In this document: one piece after another, positions 21,263 through 33,037 of the stretch | Layout of the letters: each line of letters begins with the position of its first letter | Position numbering within the stretch: position 1 is the first letter of the stretch | Assembly (NCBI GenBank): GCA_029378245.1 | Contig: JARKIF010000002.1 | Location: 2,232,001-2,296,000 of the forward strand | Origin: Roridomyces roridus | Lineage: Eukaryota; Basidiomycota; Agaricomycetes; Agaricales; Mycenaceae | Length of the DNA stretch: 64,000 nt | Reading direction: 5' to 3' | Position numbers and translations under genes: made by a program | The notes under the pieces: generated by a model | Database searches by the model: none | Told to the model about the DNA's origin: nothing | What the model saw: the letters and a program-made list of their open reading frames with translations, nothing else

Positions 21263-24036
21263 ATGCACACTGGCGACAGACCGCAAGATTTATTCCGTCG
21301 GCTCGAGGTGGTCGGTCGGGGCGCGTATGGAAGCGTACACAAAGGCGTTGATCGTGCAGGCAACATTGTCGCCCTCAAAATTATCAATCTCGACATTGAG
21401 AGCGACGACGTGGGCGACATACAACGGGAAGTCGCCTTGCTCACCCAACTCCGGGACGCACCCAATATCACCAAATACTTTGGCTGCTACATGGATGGTC
21501 CACGCGTCTGGATTGTCATGGAATTTGCAGAGGGTGGAAGCGCACTTTCGCTCATGAAGGCTTCCAAGGACGGATGCCTCGAGGAAAAATACGTCAATGT
21601 CATGATTCGGGAGGCCCTTGTTGGACTGAGCTATCTCCACAAAGTTCCTGTCATCCATCGCGACATGAAGGCAGCCAATATCCTCGTTACTGCGACATGC
21701 AAAGTCATGATAGCAGACTTTGGAGTGTCGGCGTTGATGTTGTCTGCGGGGAGCAAGAGAAATACGATGACTGGGACGCCGTATTGGATGGCACCCGAGG
21801 TCGTCCAAAGCGTTCCCGCTTATGACACCAAGGCCGACATTTGGAGCTTGGGCATAATGATATACGAGATGATCAAAGGCAGTCCTCCCCATTCAAACCT
21901 CGAGCCCTTCAAAGTCATGGATCTCATCCCGAGAGTCAAGCCTCCACGATTACTCGAAAGCGAAGGGTCCAAGGATATGCGAGACTTTATGTCTCACTGC
22001 CTCAAGGAATCTCCGGTCGAGGTAATCTTATTATCATTTGCATGCTATTCCCTCTCACCTTCCGACCAGCGCCTTCCCGCAGACGAGCTCGCCAAGACAA
22101 AATGGATCAAATCCGTTTCGAAAATTGGGACTTCTATCCTACAAGACTTGATCCGTCGTTTTGAGCAAGCCGAACGGCGCGCCAGCCTTGCGGCACCTCT
22201 TGATTGGGAAGCAGACGAGGAACGAGAGTATGTATATCCCCTGCTTATTCATACCTTCTTTTCACATTTGCTACAGACGCCAAGAACGGGGCATGAATAT
22301 ACAAGACGAAAACCCTTGGGAATTCGATACCGTGAGGGGAAATACTTTTTATACGGACCAAGATCCAGTCCATGCCCAAGCGACGATACGTCCTCCGCCA
22401 GCGGCGCTACCCTCTTCCCTTCGTGCATTGTTCGAAGACGAGACAGCTGTCGCTCAAGAACCTTTCCGCATTTCACCATTCGCTATTTCTTCCCAGAGAA
22501 ATACACCTAGTCCTCCCAATTCCCTCACGGCGTCGGTTGTAACACCAGGGCGCGACAGGTCCCCGAGAGGACTAACAGTTGACAACAACCCTGGGGATAA
22601 CCTCACCGCCAAACAAGCCCCCTTTGCCTTTCCTCGTCCGGCAGGGCGCTCACGGTCAAATTTGAGTACCAGTGTGCCAAATTCCGACGATGAACCCTCG
22701 GATTTGACGGCACCGTCAGAGGAGGAGCAACCTTCCAACGGTACCCGTAATAGTTATCGGACAAGGGGCCCTCCGAACATCGCGATCCCCCAGGACGAAA
22801 ATTTGTCCTTTGATCTTGCCAGTCCCACTCAAAACCCTGCTGGCCTCTCGACGTCTTCTCCCAGCATACCTGCCTCACGACCACCCATCATTCGGAAACG
22901 ATCACAAAGTAATGCCGACGGTTTAGAAACCTCAACAAAAGATGTAGATCTGGCTTCGCCGGCTGCTTTTCAATTCCCTCCTGCACAAAAGGTGCTTTCC
23001 CCTTCTCTTCCATTGGTTTCCCCCCTTCAACTACACAAATCACATACGCGAACGTCACCCACTCATTCGAGTACTTCGACCCTCCCGGTCTCACCAGGTG
23101 CTCACCAGACGACATATTCCTTGGACACATCAGCGTCTGCTCGCCGGTTCCCGGCACCCAGTCCTCGTGCAGCAGCGCCCAGCATGACGAGAACCCGATC
23201 CGCCACAGCCCTCCCTGAAACCACTTCATCTGTGCCCGCCAAGCCGAGTCGGCCAGTGGTCGCCGACAATGCGCCACTGATGCCTCCCGTCAAGCCGTTC
23301 GCCCGAACAGGAAGGGCACGAAGCGGCAGCGACTCGAGCAATACGAGTTATACGCCGGCAATGGGAACCCCGGGTTTGAAGGATGTCTTGAAGGTATGCC
23401 GTCCATCCGAGCTCCATTCACGTCTGATCGCATCAGATTCCCTCTCTCACCTCTGAGCACCATCTAGGCATCTCAGACCTCCTCCCCCCGTCTCCTTCTG
23501 CAGTCAGCTACAGCCCTCGCACTTTCGTCCCGTCTGCCAGTCAGCTCGGCGCGTCTGTACTTCCTCCTACGCCCGACGGCGGATCACAGCAGTATTCAGC
23601 GTTCCGAGACGCAGCTTCTGCGACAATGAGCACCTTTTCGCTTGGTCTGCCTAGCACGAGCTCCCCTCCGCCTTTTGAAAGTCGAAATCCAACGGACAAG
23701 TCGCGGCACCGTCAGTCGTTATCTTTCACGTCCATCTCCTCGTTTACCTCCGTGGGGCCCGTCATCCGACCGCTCGACTATGCTGGTCTGATCAGCAGCG
23801 AAAGCACGCACCTCGAGTTGGCGCGCACGATCGATGATCTCTCGCAGTGGTTGTCTATCGTCGAGAATGGTCTAGCGAACATGCTCGATGCAACTTATGC
23901 AAGTACGATCGAAGAAGAGCAAGAGGGTTCTACGACCGACCCAGAAGACGAGGCCCTGCACTCTGAGCAGTCCTCCGATGGTGCTGGGCGGGTTTCCGAC
24001 CATCCTCCGCGCCAGCCTTTATCCGCGTCGGGATAA
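21263..24036 (+). CDS. Germinal-centre (STE20/SPS1) kinase, Kic1/Nak1-like
   Basis: A serine/threonine kinase; Kic1/Nak1 relatives act in the RAM/MOR polarity pathway. The first true ATG is 21263. The kinase domain is complete: glycine loop VGRGAYGSVHKG, VALK lysine, HRDMKAANIL catalytic loop, DFGVSA, and GTPYWMAPEVV activation segment. Introns near 22,022-22,070 and 22,228-22,276 split the C-lobe end and linker. A long disordered C-terminal region rich in Ser/Pro follows. The intron 23394-23436 joins LKDVLK to IPSLTSEHHLGISD. A conserved C-terminal helix (LELARTIDDLSQWLSIVENGLANML) precedes the TAA at 24034-24036. The stop abuts the stop of the APS kinase gene on the other strand. Confidence 0.9.
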
Positions 24037-24785
24037 TTAAATATATCCCTTCTTCTCCAGATATTCTGTTATGATTCGGACGCTTCCCTCCACGTCCGTT
24101 TCGTCCGTCTTGATGTGGATTTCTGGGTTCTCTGGTGCTTCGTAGGGTGCCGAGATCCCAGTGAAGTCTGTCGAGTATTCAAGACCACGTCTCACTGGGA
24201 TTGAGCTCCATTCACCTTTAATCTCCCCAGCCCTTGCCTTTTTATACAGACCTTTGGGGTCCCGTTCTTCCACGACGGAAAGTGGGGCGTCGACGAAAAC
24301 CTCGATAAAGGGCAAAGAAGATTTCTGGTGGAGATCCCGGGCAAGGTCGCGGTCCATGCGGTATGGTGAGATGAATGCAGTGATGGTGATGCAGGACGAG
24401 TCTGTAAAGAGCTTGGAGACCTGCAAAGATGGGCGTTGATACGGTATTTTAGCAGTATATGGAGCGCTTACCTCGCTTATTCTGCGAATGTTCTCGTTTC
24501 TCGACTTTTCATCAAAACCCAGGTCTTTGTTGAGGCCGAATCGTATATTGTCTCCGTCCAGTCGATAGACAAACTTGCGCGAGTGTAAGAGATGCTGCTC
24601 CAAGGCGCAGGCGATGGTGGACTGAGCAAGGTTTGGGTCATTTCCAGATTTGGTCGAGTGCGCGGACCAACCTTTCCACTTGCACTAAGGCCGGTAAGCC
24701 AGATTGTCACCCCTCGCTGGCCTATCAAGCCAATGCGCTCTTCGGCGCTCACGGAGCCTGCGTGGAAAGTAATGTTGGTGGACAT
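24037..24785 (-). CDS. MET14: Adenylylsulfate (APS) kinase
   Basis: Phosphorylates adenosine 5'-phosphosulfate to PAPS in sulfate assimilation. The start ATG at 24785 gives [17 protein letters not shown]. The P-loop GLSASGKST is completed by the first intron. [29 protein letters not shown] is the family signature, and [17 protein letters not shown] and [31 protein letters not shown] follow. Removing an in-frame intron (GTGAATGG...ACAG) joins EIK to [16 protein letters not shown], exactly as in other APS kinases. It ends EKKGYI at the TAA 24037-24039. Confidence 0.95.
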
Positions 24786-24862
24786 GGTTTTAAGCAAGCT
24801 CTAATCGCGATCAAAGATGGTGCGATGTATTTGGGAAGCCACAACAACTAGACTAATTCGTT

Positions 24863-26173
24863 TTACAAATTGCAGACGGTGAGATGGGGAGCTGCGTTGC
24901 CATGTAGAAACAACCGTCGACGCTCGGCGTCGTGCACAACAGTCGTGGTAGCTCGAGCGATGTTACCGTCATCTTCAAACATCTGTGCATCGCTCGGAAC
25001 CTGATGGTCTCGAATGAGAGGAATAAAATACCTTGACGACCCGGAACTGGGAGCTTGAATTTGGATCAGCGTGTGCGGCGTGAGCTGAAGTCGGGGAAAG
25101 CAGAGACGGGTTGGCGAGATGCTTGAGAAGGGACAGTGGATATGGCATTCCTGCAGCCCACAGGACACCATCTTTGTCAATGGAAAGATTGTCGATGGGT
25201 CGATCAATTGGTATAGAGGATTTCTTGACCAGGGTATTATCCGGCTGTGTCTCGAGAACGTGGACCCCGCCGAAGATGCAATTGCCAACAAAAACAGTCC
25301 CGTTATCAGGCTGGCGCGCGATTCCGTTGGCCCCGCGTAAATGGCGAATAGCCATTTTGCAGCCTGCCAATGATATGAGAAGCTCGCTCATTCCGTCCGG
25401 AGACAAACTACCTGAATCAAGGTTGCAGTAGCCCACAGAGCCTGTCTCGAGACCTAATACAGAAAGGTGGCGCATCTACGGCAAAGTGAGTGGTGGAAAC
25501 TAGACGAAAGATGAAAAATACATGTCCCGTCTTGGAGGCATGGTCATTCGTCCAGAAAAACTCGCGTCCGTTCGAATGGCCGACAACGTCATTCGGGGCA
25601 ATAATGGTTGGATCGCGCACAGTGTGAAGGTGCTTTAGCTCGGCGGCACCCAAGTTGTGAACAAAAACTTCTATCGTGGAGTCGGCGCCAACGGTGAGGG
25701 CAGAATGTACTTTGCGGTGGTTGATGGCGTAGATGTAGAGTTGAGACGGGTCTGCAGCGGATGGTACGACATCCATTCCGTGCGTTTCGACGGGCAATGG
25801 AGCTTCCAAACGGACGATATCGCCGGAATCATGGTTGTAGGTTGCAAAGTAATCGACGTTGGCGGGCCCTGAGGTATTGAGTTGGTCCACGGCAGGAATC
25901 CAGTGTGCACGGCTTTCGACGGTGGAACAAGCAAGGAAGAGCAACCCTGTGGGTTGGTGAAGGACAATCTCTGTCGGAAATGAGCATCGAGCCACCGTAT
26001 GGCGTGTTCACCGCACTTTCACAAGCGGCCAAGGCGGGTATGGCCACACAGTCTGTGTTCCCCAGAGATTCGATGGTTCGTCCATAGCCGAGTAATACCA
26101 AAACTTGTTGGATCCAAAGCTTGTAGACGGCGGCAGCCAGGCCTAGCAGAAACGAGAGGCGGAGGAGGTGCAT
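24863..26173 (-). CDS. Paraoxonase/SMP-30-like beta-propeller esterase
   Basis: Members of this group hydrolyse lactones or aryl esters with calcium at the centre of a six-bladed propeller; the substrate here is unknown. The ATG at 26173 begins a membrane anchor or signal (MHLLRLSFLLGLAAAVYKLW). The propeller has blade-like segments: THGMDVVPSAADPSQLYIYAINHR, PNDVVGHSNGREFFWTNDHAS (the conserved PNDV and TND motifs for calcium and catalysis), RGANGIARQPDNGTVFVGN and DNLSIDKDGVLWAAG. It ends HLTVCNL at 24863. Several short introns interrupt the frame. The neighbouring APS kinase is upstream in the same orientation. Confidence 0.85.
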
Positions 26174-26458
26174 GGTGAGAGAATGATATAGTGGTCTGAA
26201 GTTACGACCGTTCTTGGTGCTATTTGGGGTGCCGGGAAACAGAGATGCACGGCACCAAATTCCGGGCTCAAAAATTATGGGGCGCCCTGCGCGTCGACAA
26301 GGCAATTGCGGGATACTGAGAAATGAGCGTTCTAAGATTCGGGCTGAAATGAGCCAAAAACCATCATGATCCGCACTGTTCTGCAAACGGCAATAAGCGT
26401 TGTGCCTAGATGCTGCGACGTCCGTACTGTCGCACCAATTCGTTTTCTTCTCTCTCCC

Positions 26459-27847
26459 ATGTCGGATTTTCTTTCGAGGCTCATGCGAGCCCTCAAGCTC
26501 AGGCAGGGCTGGGACGATTGTGCGTCACCTCCTGAGTCGTTGTTCAGATACTGACAGGAAGCAGATAAACAGGTTTCGACCGACGCTGCTGATGGCGAGC
26601 TGGAGGAGGAGATTAGTCTCATGACTGGCAACACCGGCAACGTCCCCCGCCGGAAACGCACCAGCTGCGGCCTGGTCTGGAAAGCCTTTGCGATTGTCCG
26701 TCTGCTTCCTCCCCGTGAATGCACTTTCCAACCGATACACAGGTTGCAGCTCTCTTTGCTATCTGGAATGGCTTCAAACTCCTTTCTTGGGCACTCACGG
26801 TATTTGTTTTTTGAGTTCTGTACCACAAAACTTACGCTGTACCGATAGCCGCGACGTACTGGCCTCGAGAATATGCCCGAGTACAGTACATCCCTGGGGT
26901 GCCTGTCCTCTCCTTACGTTTACTCCGGCGAAGCTGCCTCCTTCTCCATTCCGGTCACGAATGCTGAACATGGCATTGATATGCTGCGCGGCGGAGCTGT
27001 GGGGACATTCACCCTATTGCAAGGCGCCGCCACAGAAACGCAGGTCAGGTACCAACTCAGCATACAGACCGACAACAAAGCTTTGCTCGACGATATCTTG
27101 TTGAATCGACCTTCCCCCGAGTCGGGCAAACCTATCACGATTTCGACACCTTCTCTCCCTGAAGGATCATGCATGCGCTATGACCTCAAGATGTTCATCC
27201 CACCGAACCTGAAAAAACTTCATATCCGTTCGCACACGGTCACCCATCTTCAGGTGGATCCCGAGTCTGAAATCCAACTGGACGCGCTCTTTGTGACCCT
27301 CTTTGTGTCCGACCCCCGCAACATGGTTATTCCTCACACCAATCTGCGGGCGCACGAAATGGTGATCGAATTGTATGACGGGTGGCTCGTTGGAGATGTC
27401 GGAGTCGATGGATTAACCAAATTGACGACTCAGCGAGGTCCAGCTGTTATGAATGTTCGGGCTCATCCTGTCGACTCTACATCTTCAGAGGTAGTGTCCC
27501 TCCTTCAACCCCTCGAATCTTAACCAACCACTTGTTTGCAGCCTGCTCAGCTCCGCACCACAACTGGAGCCGGAAGAACCGATGTATTCTATATCGACAG
27601 CGTCCATCGCCATCGAGCCATCTCGAATGTGCATTTATCTTCCAAGAACGCTCCGATGTACCTCACCTATCGAAATTCGCAATTCAATGGGCTGGTTGAA
27701 CTTGCATCCCAGTCATTCACTGCCACCGGTGTGGACAAACTGGCGCCTGCGCCAGTAGATGGGACCTGGACGCACGCGGTGGGCGACCCGCAGGGTCGGG
27801 ACCGGCTTGCTATTAATTCCAGGGGTTGGACGGGTCTTTATTTCTAA
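26459..27847 (+). CDS. Single-pass membrane protein with a beta-rich C-terminal domain, function unknown
   Basis: The ATG at 26459 (MSDFLSRLMRALKLRQGW) is joined through an intron to SDKQVSTDAADGELEEEISL. A second intron follows, and then a transmembrane helix assembled as WKAFAI plus VAALFAIWNGFKLLSWALT. After a YWPREYARVQYIPG segment, the C-terminal region (about 260 residues) is beta-rich: AASFSIPVTNAEHGIDMLRGG, LHIRSHTVTHLQVDPESEI, HEMVIELYDGWLVGDVGVDG, FYIDSVHRHRAISNVHLSSKNAPMYLTYR. It ends at the TAA 27845-27847. Proteins of this plan are common in agaricomycetes without an assigned role. The splice limits in 26,820-26,930 are uncertain. Confidence 0.68.
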
Positions 27848-27945
27848 GTATTGTAGTAAATATTAATCTGGATCTGCAAGACGGGCCTCCTCCATTGGCG
27901 CCATCTTGGAAGGCAATCCTGGAGTTGTGGGAGCCGCCTCAAGCA

Positions 27946-28456
27946 TCAAGTCGCGCCGCATTGACGCGCTGTGGATGACAAAGCAAAACGCCGCCTGACC
28001 GCTTCAATACAGGGCTGCGCCAGGTAAATGCAACCCACCAAAAGGACTCCCGAAACGATTATGCGGTCTTTCCAACGTTCATCCGAAAACGGAGGGGCAG
28101 TGTAGAGTCTCCTATTTCGCTTGTACAGATTGCGAGCAGTGGGTGACGGAGGTGCGTCTTGCGAATCCGAAGATACACCTCTCAGGGAAGCGTAGGCTGC
28201 TGTAATGGCCTGGAAGCGGGCATGTGCGATTTCTGAAGCGATAGAGTGCTCGACCTTGTCTGGATGGTAGATTCTAACGAGATCAAAGTCTGCAGAACAA
28301 AGTGAGCGCAAGTTGAGCAAAAGAATTCAAGGTTTCACATCGTTGTTTTATGTCTTGCTGGGATGCATTTCTGGGTAAATGGAATATTTGATGCGGGCTG
28401 GGGTTTGGCGTCGTCGGCCATTGGAACGGTTTGGAAGAAGCATAACGTCGAAACAT
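27946..28456 (-). CDS. Mitochondrial J-domain protein
   Basis: A small DnaJ-type co-chaperone of 153 codons from two exons (28456-28339, 28289-27946) joined over a 49-bp intron. The N-terminus MFRRYASSKPFQWPTTPNPSP is Arg/Ser-rich and fits a mitochondrial presequence. The J-domain reads HQIFHLPRNASQQDIKQRYFDLVRIYHPDK after splicing, with the diagnostic HPD. A single hydrophobic helix (IIVSGVLLVGCIYLAQP) follows at residues of about 115-135, suggesting anchoring in the inner membrane. The first exon would be missed without splicing. Confidence 0.85.
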
Positions 28457-28550
28457 TCACACTGTTTGCAGTTGTGTACAGGCTAGGTGATACAGGATTA
28501 AAAGGTAGTAAGGAGTGAGTGGTGTCTACGGTCTATGCATGTATAAGAAA

Positions 28551-30588
28551 TCAATGGTGTGTAGATGAGGTCGAGAGACGTGTTCGTGACATTATTGAGG
28601 GTGTTGCGGAATGGTCCACATTTGACTCTATAGGGCTCTCTTGGCCCTTTTCTAGCATGGATGCGTCCGCAGAGCCTTTCAGTGAAGGCGATCGGACGGA
28701 TCGTCTATGTCGCCACGCCCACAGGATTCCGGAGTGGAGGAAAATGTTGATGGCGAGGACGAGGACCGCGACCGAGAAAACGACGACAATCACGGCACCA
28801 ATCACAACGCGAGGGATGGGAGCGACGCCAATGGACTCGACAAATGCAATCATCAGCCCGGCGCACACCAGGCGAACGAGAGCAAGATATGTCGAAAGGA
28901 CGTCGCCTCCTCTGCTCTTGTATGGCTTGAGTAGGATATGGCTCACGAACAGAGTCAACTCGACGATGAGGAATAGAATGACCTGGGCCATCCCACTCTT
29001 CTCGCCAGCAGCAATGACTACCGCCCTGACAAAGATTGCCAGGAGTGGGAGAAGAAAGAAGTAATAGCGTGGGGCACGGTATTGAGCAAAGAGTGGTCCA
29101 TGGGAAGCTACATGTTCCACATCCAACACGAGTTCTTCCGCACCCTCACGGCGAGCCCGACGCAATGTCAGGAACCCAGAGTGGATAACGAAAGACCAAA
29201 TGGCCAAGACGGCGAGGACGGAGAGCAAGACGGAGAGCCAAGAGTCCTTCAATGACCATTGATAAAAGGCGAAAAGGGTAATGGGCGGTACCCCGACAAG
29301 ACTCTGAGAGCTGGCGTAAGAGAAGGAAATTACTTGGAGAAATAAACACACCGATCTCAGAGCCCACGCCCGCAAGTAGGCAGGATAGGAGTATCTCAGC
29401 TTTTCCACCCTTGCCCAACGGAAGCGCTGAGCTGCATAGAGCGCGGCGTAGCCTAGCGCGGCGATACCAAGTCCAACGGCAACAGCGATCAGGGCCACCA
29501 GGAAGATGGTCATGAACGCATTGGCCGACCCAATGTGTATGGAGTTGACGTATATCGGAACGCCGGCTTGTAGGACATTTGAAGAGTCCGTGGTCACCGT
29601 TTGGACCTGTCCCTCGACAGTGGCAAGTTGCTCCAATGCAATTCGAGCCAAGGTCAAGTTGGTCGGCGCAGCATCAACCAACAGTGACTGGGGAGAGGAA
29701 GCCAAGTGTATGCCGGTGTTCCACGGGCTCAAACTGCGGTCGACAAAGCCAACAGCGGAGCCCGCGGAGGAGTTGGCCATGTTACCGCCCGTGAGCGCAC
29801 GCATATTGTCAATGGCCGGTTGGAATTTGGAAACGAGGCCCATGGCCCACGCAAAATTGAGGGTGTAGGCGCGATAGAGTGATGGATAATTAAGGCCAAG
29901 CAGGCCAGAGGTGGCGATTGTTTGATACAAGTGGAGTAAGTCCAAGAGACGGTAAGGAACGGTTGTGTGTGCGCGTGTAGACTGCCACGTTGCCACCAGC
30001 AGGGTGAAGAGGGCGAGACCACCGATACCCCACTGGACTGCAGGTAGATGGGTTGAGTGGGCATTGCTCAGGGTAGCCTGAACGCAAGCTTTGACCTGAC
30101 CAGTCCCCACTTCGGTGAGGGTCAACTGGGCGAATGCCTCTAGGTCAGGGATGATGAAGGCAATGGAAGGGAAATTTGTGTCAACGCCGAGCTCAGGGAG
30201 TGAGAGGGACTGGGATCCCACGAAGTTGTACTGGGGGAGAGGACAAAGAGCGCCTCCAAGTATATCGCAAAGGTTTTCCGTAATATTCACGGGTTTGAGG
30301 CCGTAGACGTTGAGAAGGAGATTTGCGGAAACGTCGATGGACTGCACGCTTTCCGCGCTGATGTTGAACCAGACACTCGAGTTTTCCTGCAGCAAGTGTT
30401 GAGCGCAGTGGGGCAGCGATAGAAGTAAGACGGACCGAAAAAAATTTGAAGTCAAACTGCTGGATGAGGAGGCTCTCCGGAGGCTCGCAGTAGGTCACGG
30501 ATGAAGAGGAGAGAACGCCGCCGGCTGCCGCGGAAAAAGCAGTATGGAGGAGGAGGGACAGAAGGGGGGCTCGCAACCGGGCGAACAT
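28551..30588 (-). CDS. TRP-like / Flc-Pkd2-type multi-pass membrane protein
   Basis: The ATG at 30588 opens a signal peptide (MFARLRAPLLSLLLHTAFSAAAG), followed by the ML-like lumenal domain (SVTYCEPPESLLIQQFDFKFF). An intron (about 30,387-30,435) joins FFS to ENSSVWFNISAESVQSIDV. About nine transmembrane helices follow, for example GGLALFTLLVATW, FMTIFLVALIAVAVGLGIAAL, LSVLLSVLAVLAIWSFVI and ALVRLVCAGLMIAFVESIGVAP. The C-terminal tail is Ser-rich. The domain order matches fungal flavin-carrier/Pkd2-like proteins implicated in cell-wall synthesis and calcium handling. The substrate is unknown. Its promoter and first exon are duplicated immediately upstream. Confidence 0.85.
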
Positions 30589-30770
30589 GAGAGGGAATGC
30601 TGAGCCTAACTCGTTGTGTCCGGGCTGCCTTTGTACTTGCCACGCGTAATTGTTGTGGTGGTGGAGACAATGGCCTGCGATGCCGAAAGTTTGCCGTTGT
30701 TTACAACGAACTCCATTCTCCGCCTATTCGATCACTGGATCTGCCTAATTACGCATTGCTTATATGACAC
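30436..30770. repeat. Segmental tandem duplication, copy 1 (promoter and first exon of the TRP-like gene)
   Basis: The upstream part (TGTACTTGCCACGCGTAATT through AAAGTTTGCCGTTGTTTACAA, 30,632-30,700) and the first exon recur at about 31,096-31,430 in the same orientation. The two copies have diverged more in the coding part than in the upstream segment. Confidence 0.85.
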
Positions 30771-31039
30771 GGTTACATATACTTAGAACTATATGACACG
30801 GTGACATATAGGACATCGTATGCTATCTTCGTTCTTTTTCCTACCTGCGTGTTTCACACAACACTCAATGCTCCTCTCGTCCCGCCCGAGCCCATCAATG
30901 CGATCAACTCCGTTTCTATTGAAATTGGATTAACTCTATCTTCGTTTGGCACTGGTAAATGCGCGGGGCCGAGCTGGTCCTCCATAGCAGCCTGCAGCTC
31001 ATCGCGGAGGGCCACGAGAGAGTCGACGGTCGGTATAAG

Positions 31040-31243
31040 TCAAGTGCGAGCTTTCGGCGTGGCGGGGGAGCGACAGACATGAGGACTCACCGAAAAGTAC
31101 CTCAAATTGAACTCTTGGACCAACAAGCTCGACGGGGGATCGCAGTAGGTCACTGAGGAAGTGGAAAGGACACTGCCCGCTGTCGCGAAAGAGGGGGCCT
31201 GAAGAAGTAAGGAGAGAAGCACAGGTCGCAGCCGGGCGAACAT
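31040..31243 (-). pseudogene. Partial paralogue of the TRP-like gene, first exon only
   Basis: The ATG at 31243 gives MFARLRPVLLSLLLQAPSFA and then SVTYCDPPSSLLVQEFNLRYFS, clearly homologous to the first exon of the neighbouring gene. A GTGAGT donor follows in the same place, but no second exon or membrane region is found downstream. The frame runs into an unrelated stop. A truncated duplicate is the simplest reading; a short expressed signal-peptide protein cannot be excluded. Confidence 0.7.
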
Positions 31244-31430
31244 AAGGGAATGGTGAAGAATGCCGATTCCCAACTGCCGCCTTTTGTACTTGCCACGCGT
31301 AATTGTTGTGGTGGTGGGGACAATGACCTGCGATGCCGAAAGTTTGCCGTTGTTTACAAGAACTCCATTCTCCGCCTGGATCAATAAGAATCAATATTGG
31401 ATCTGCCAATTACGGTCCGCCTAATTACGC
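31096..31430. repeat. Segmental tandem duplication, copy 2
   Basis: Second copy of the promoter-plus-first-exon segment. The 31,284-31,360 stretch is nearly identical to 30,632-30,705. Confidence 0.85.
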
Positions 31431-32306
31431 ATTGCTTATTTACGGATTGCCTGCCCTAGTCAACTTGCGTCTCGCCCAGCTATTCAGGACTCTGAATTAC
31501 GCAGCTGCCCTAAACAACGAGGCCTACACAGCGCTCCTTGGAATTTTGAAACCTCACCCGCACCGAAAATCCGCCCGAGTGAGTCCGTCTGAGGACGCTG
31601 AACCAAATGCAGATGGTCGGGAAGCCTGGATATGACACCGGGATTCTGAAGAAAGGAGAGGCGACCTCAGATGCCGAGATGTGCGGTACCATGATCTTGA
31701 AGAATAGAAAGAGGGAGATTCTTGCGTAGTTGCATATCCTAATAACCGCCGGCTTGAAGATGAAAGGACCAGCAACTTGAGCCCGCGTTTGAATGAAAAA
31801 TAGTCCGAGAATATGTTTTTGGCCCCACGTTCGGCTCAATCGTCCTTGCTTGTGCTCGCCTGCGGAGAAGAAGGCCGCGGGAAATCAGCTGGGTTGGACC
31901 ACCGTCTTGAACTTTCACTCTCTTTGGGCGGGGCTCTGAGATTTGTCTAAGAATCTGTCAGCTGCTGCCATTCAATGAAGGCTCATTGGGACTGGGGGCC
32001 GGCGATTCGATGAGTGACGAGGCCTCGGTGCTGCGTTTGGTGCGGCCGCGGCCGTTGGGGGTACCGGCGCGGAGCCCTCCTTGACGCAAGAGACCCTCGA
32101 GAGGTCGTCGAATTCGTCCTGAGTTGTGGTCAGTTTTTTTGCCATTCTTGACTCTGGCCGGACCAGTGACGGACGGCGCTTGAAACGAGCTTGGAAATCG
32201 TCTATATGTAACTGTCCCACATAGATGAAGTGAAAAGAGCGGAGAAGAGGCTCCCGTTTATTTGGGTGATGTTGACATTGATCCTTCTTACCCTCTTCAC
32301 TCCGAT
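31431..32306. other. Intergenic region with no firmly supported gene
   Basis: Between the duplicated segment and ATP5. A minus-strand frame of 57 codons (32145-31972, MAKKLTTTQDEFDD) and an overlapping Arg-rich frame ending LNGSS are open but lack recognisable homology. Short repeats of CCAATTACG/GATTGCC type occur at 31,395-31,455. Confidence 0.4.
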
Positions 32307-33037
32307 ATGCTGAGCGTAGCGCGCAAGGCCTGCCCTGCCCCTGGCCTCGGCCAGCGCGCAGCATCCGCCATCGCCCTCAAATACTCCAACGCTGTCTACG
32401 GCGCAGCTCTCGCCAAGTCTCCTCAGGTCCTCACCAAAGTCCATGCAGAGCTGGCTGCCGTGTCGTCTACGATCGCGCAGGATGCCGCGCTCAGCTCATT
32501 CATCCACAACCCCACCCTTTCCGCCAAAGACCGCAAGACCGGTCTCGACACCCTCTACTCTCGCCTCGAGGCGGCCGCACCCAAGAAGGAGTCCGTCTCG
32601 GAGATCACGAAAAATCTCCTCGGCGTTCTCTCAGAGAATGGCAGGCTTGCAGAGACACAGGGAGTCATAGAAGGTTTCAACGAGCTCGTAGAAAAGTACC
32701 GGGGAGAACTCACGGTCGTCGTCACTTCCGCCGCGCCCCTTCCAAAGGACGTTCTCTCTCGCCTCGAGACCGCTCTTAAGCAGTCCCAGGCGGGTCAGAA
32801 GGCCAAAGTTCTCAAAGTCACCAACAAGGTACACCTCTTTCCCCCTTTTTGCAACGTCCGTTCACCTTTCCAGGTCAACCCGACGGTCATTGGCGGCCTC
32901 GTTGTCGACTTTGGCGACAAGACTATTGATCTCAGCGTCCAGTCTCGTGTCACCAAGCTCAACACTGTCTTGCAGCGTATGTCCTTTTCCTGCAGCTCTG
33001 TTGTTCCCGCTCACCGTCTTTCTCAGAATCAATTTAG
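32307..33037 (+). CDS. ATP5: Mitochondrial ATP synthase subunit 5 (OSCP)
   Basis: The oligomycin-sensitivity-conferring subunit of the peripheral stalk, in the mitochondrial inner membrane complex. Three exons (32307-32828, 32874-32976, 33027-33037) give 211 codons plus stop. The N-terminus MLSVARKACPAPGLGQRAAS is a mitochondrial presequence, and IALKYSNAVYGAALAKS is the OSCP start motif. NLLGVLSENGRLAETQGVIEGF and ELTVVVTSAAPLPKDVLSRLE are typical. The C-terminal NPTVIGGLVVDFGDKTIDLSV and KLNTVLQQSI, completed by an 11-nt last exon, match the family end. Confidence 0.96.

Noticed and set aside
31972..32145. 57-codon minus-strand frame near the ATP5 promoter
   Set aside because: Short, with two overlapping frames equally open and no recognised family; kept only as a note in the intergenic entry.
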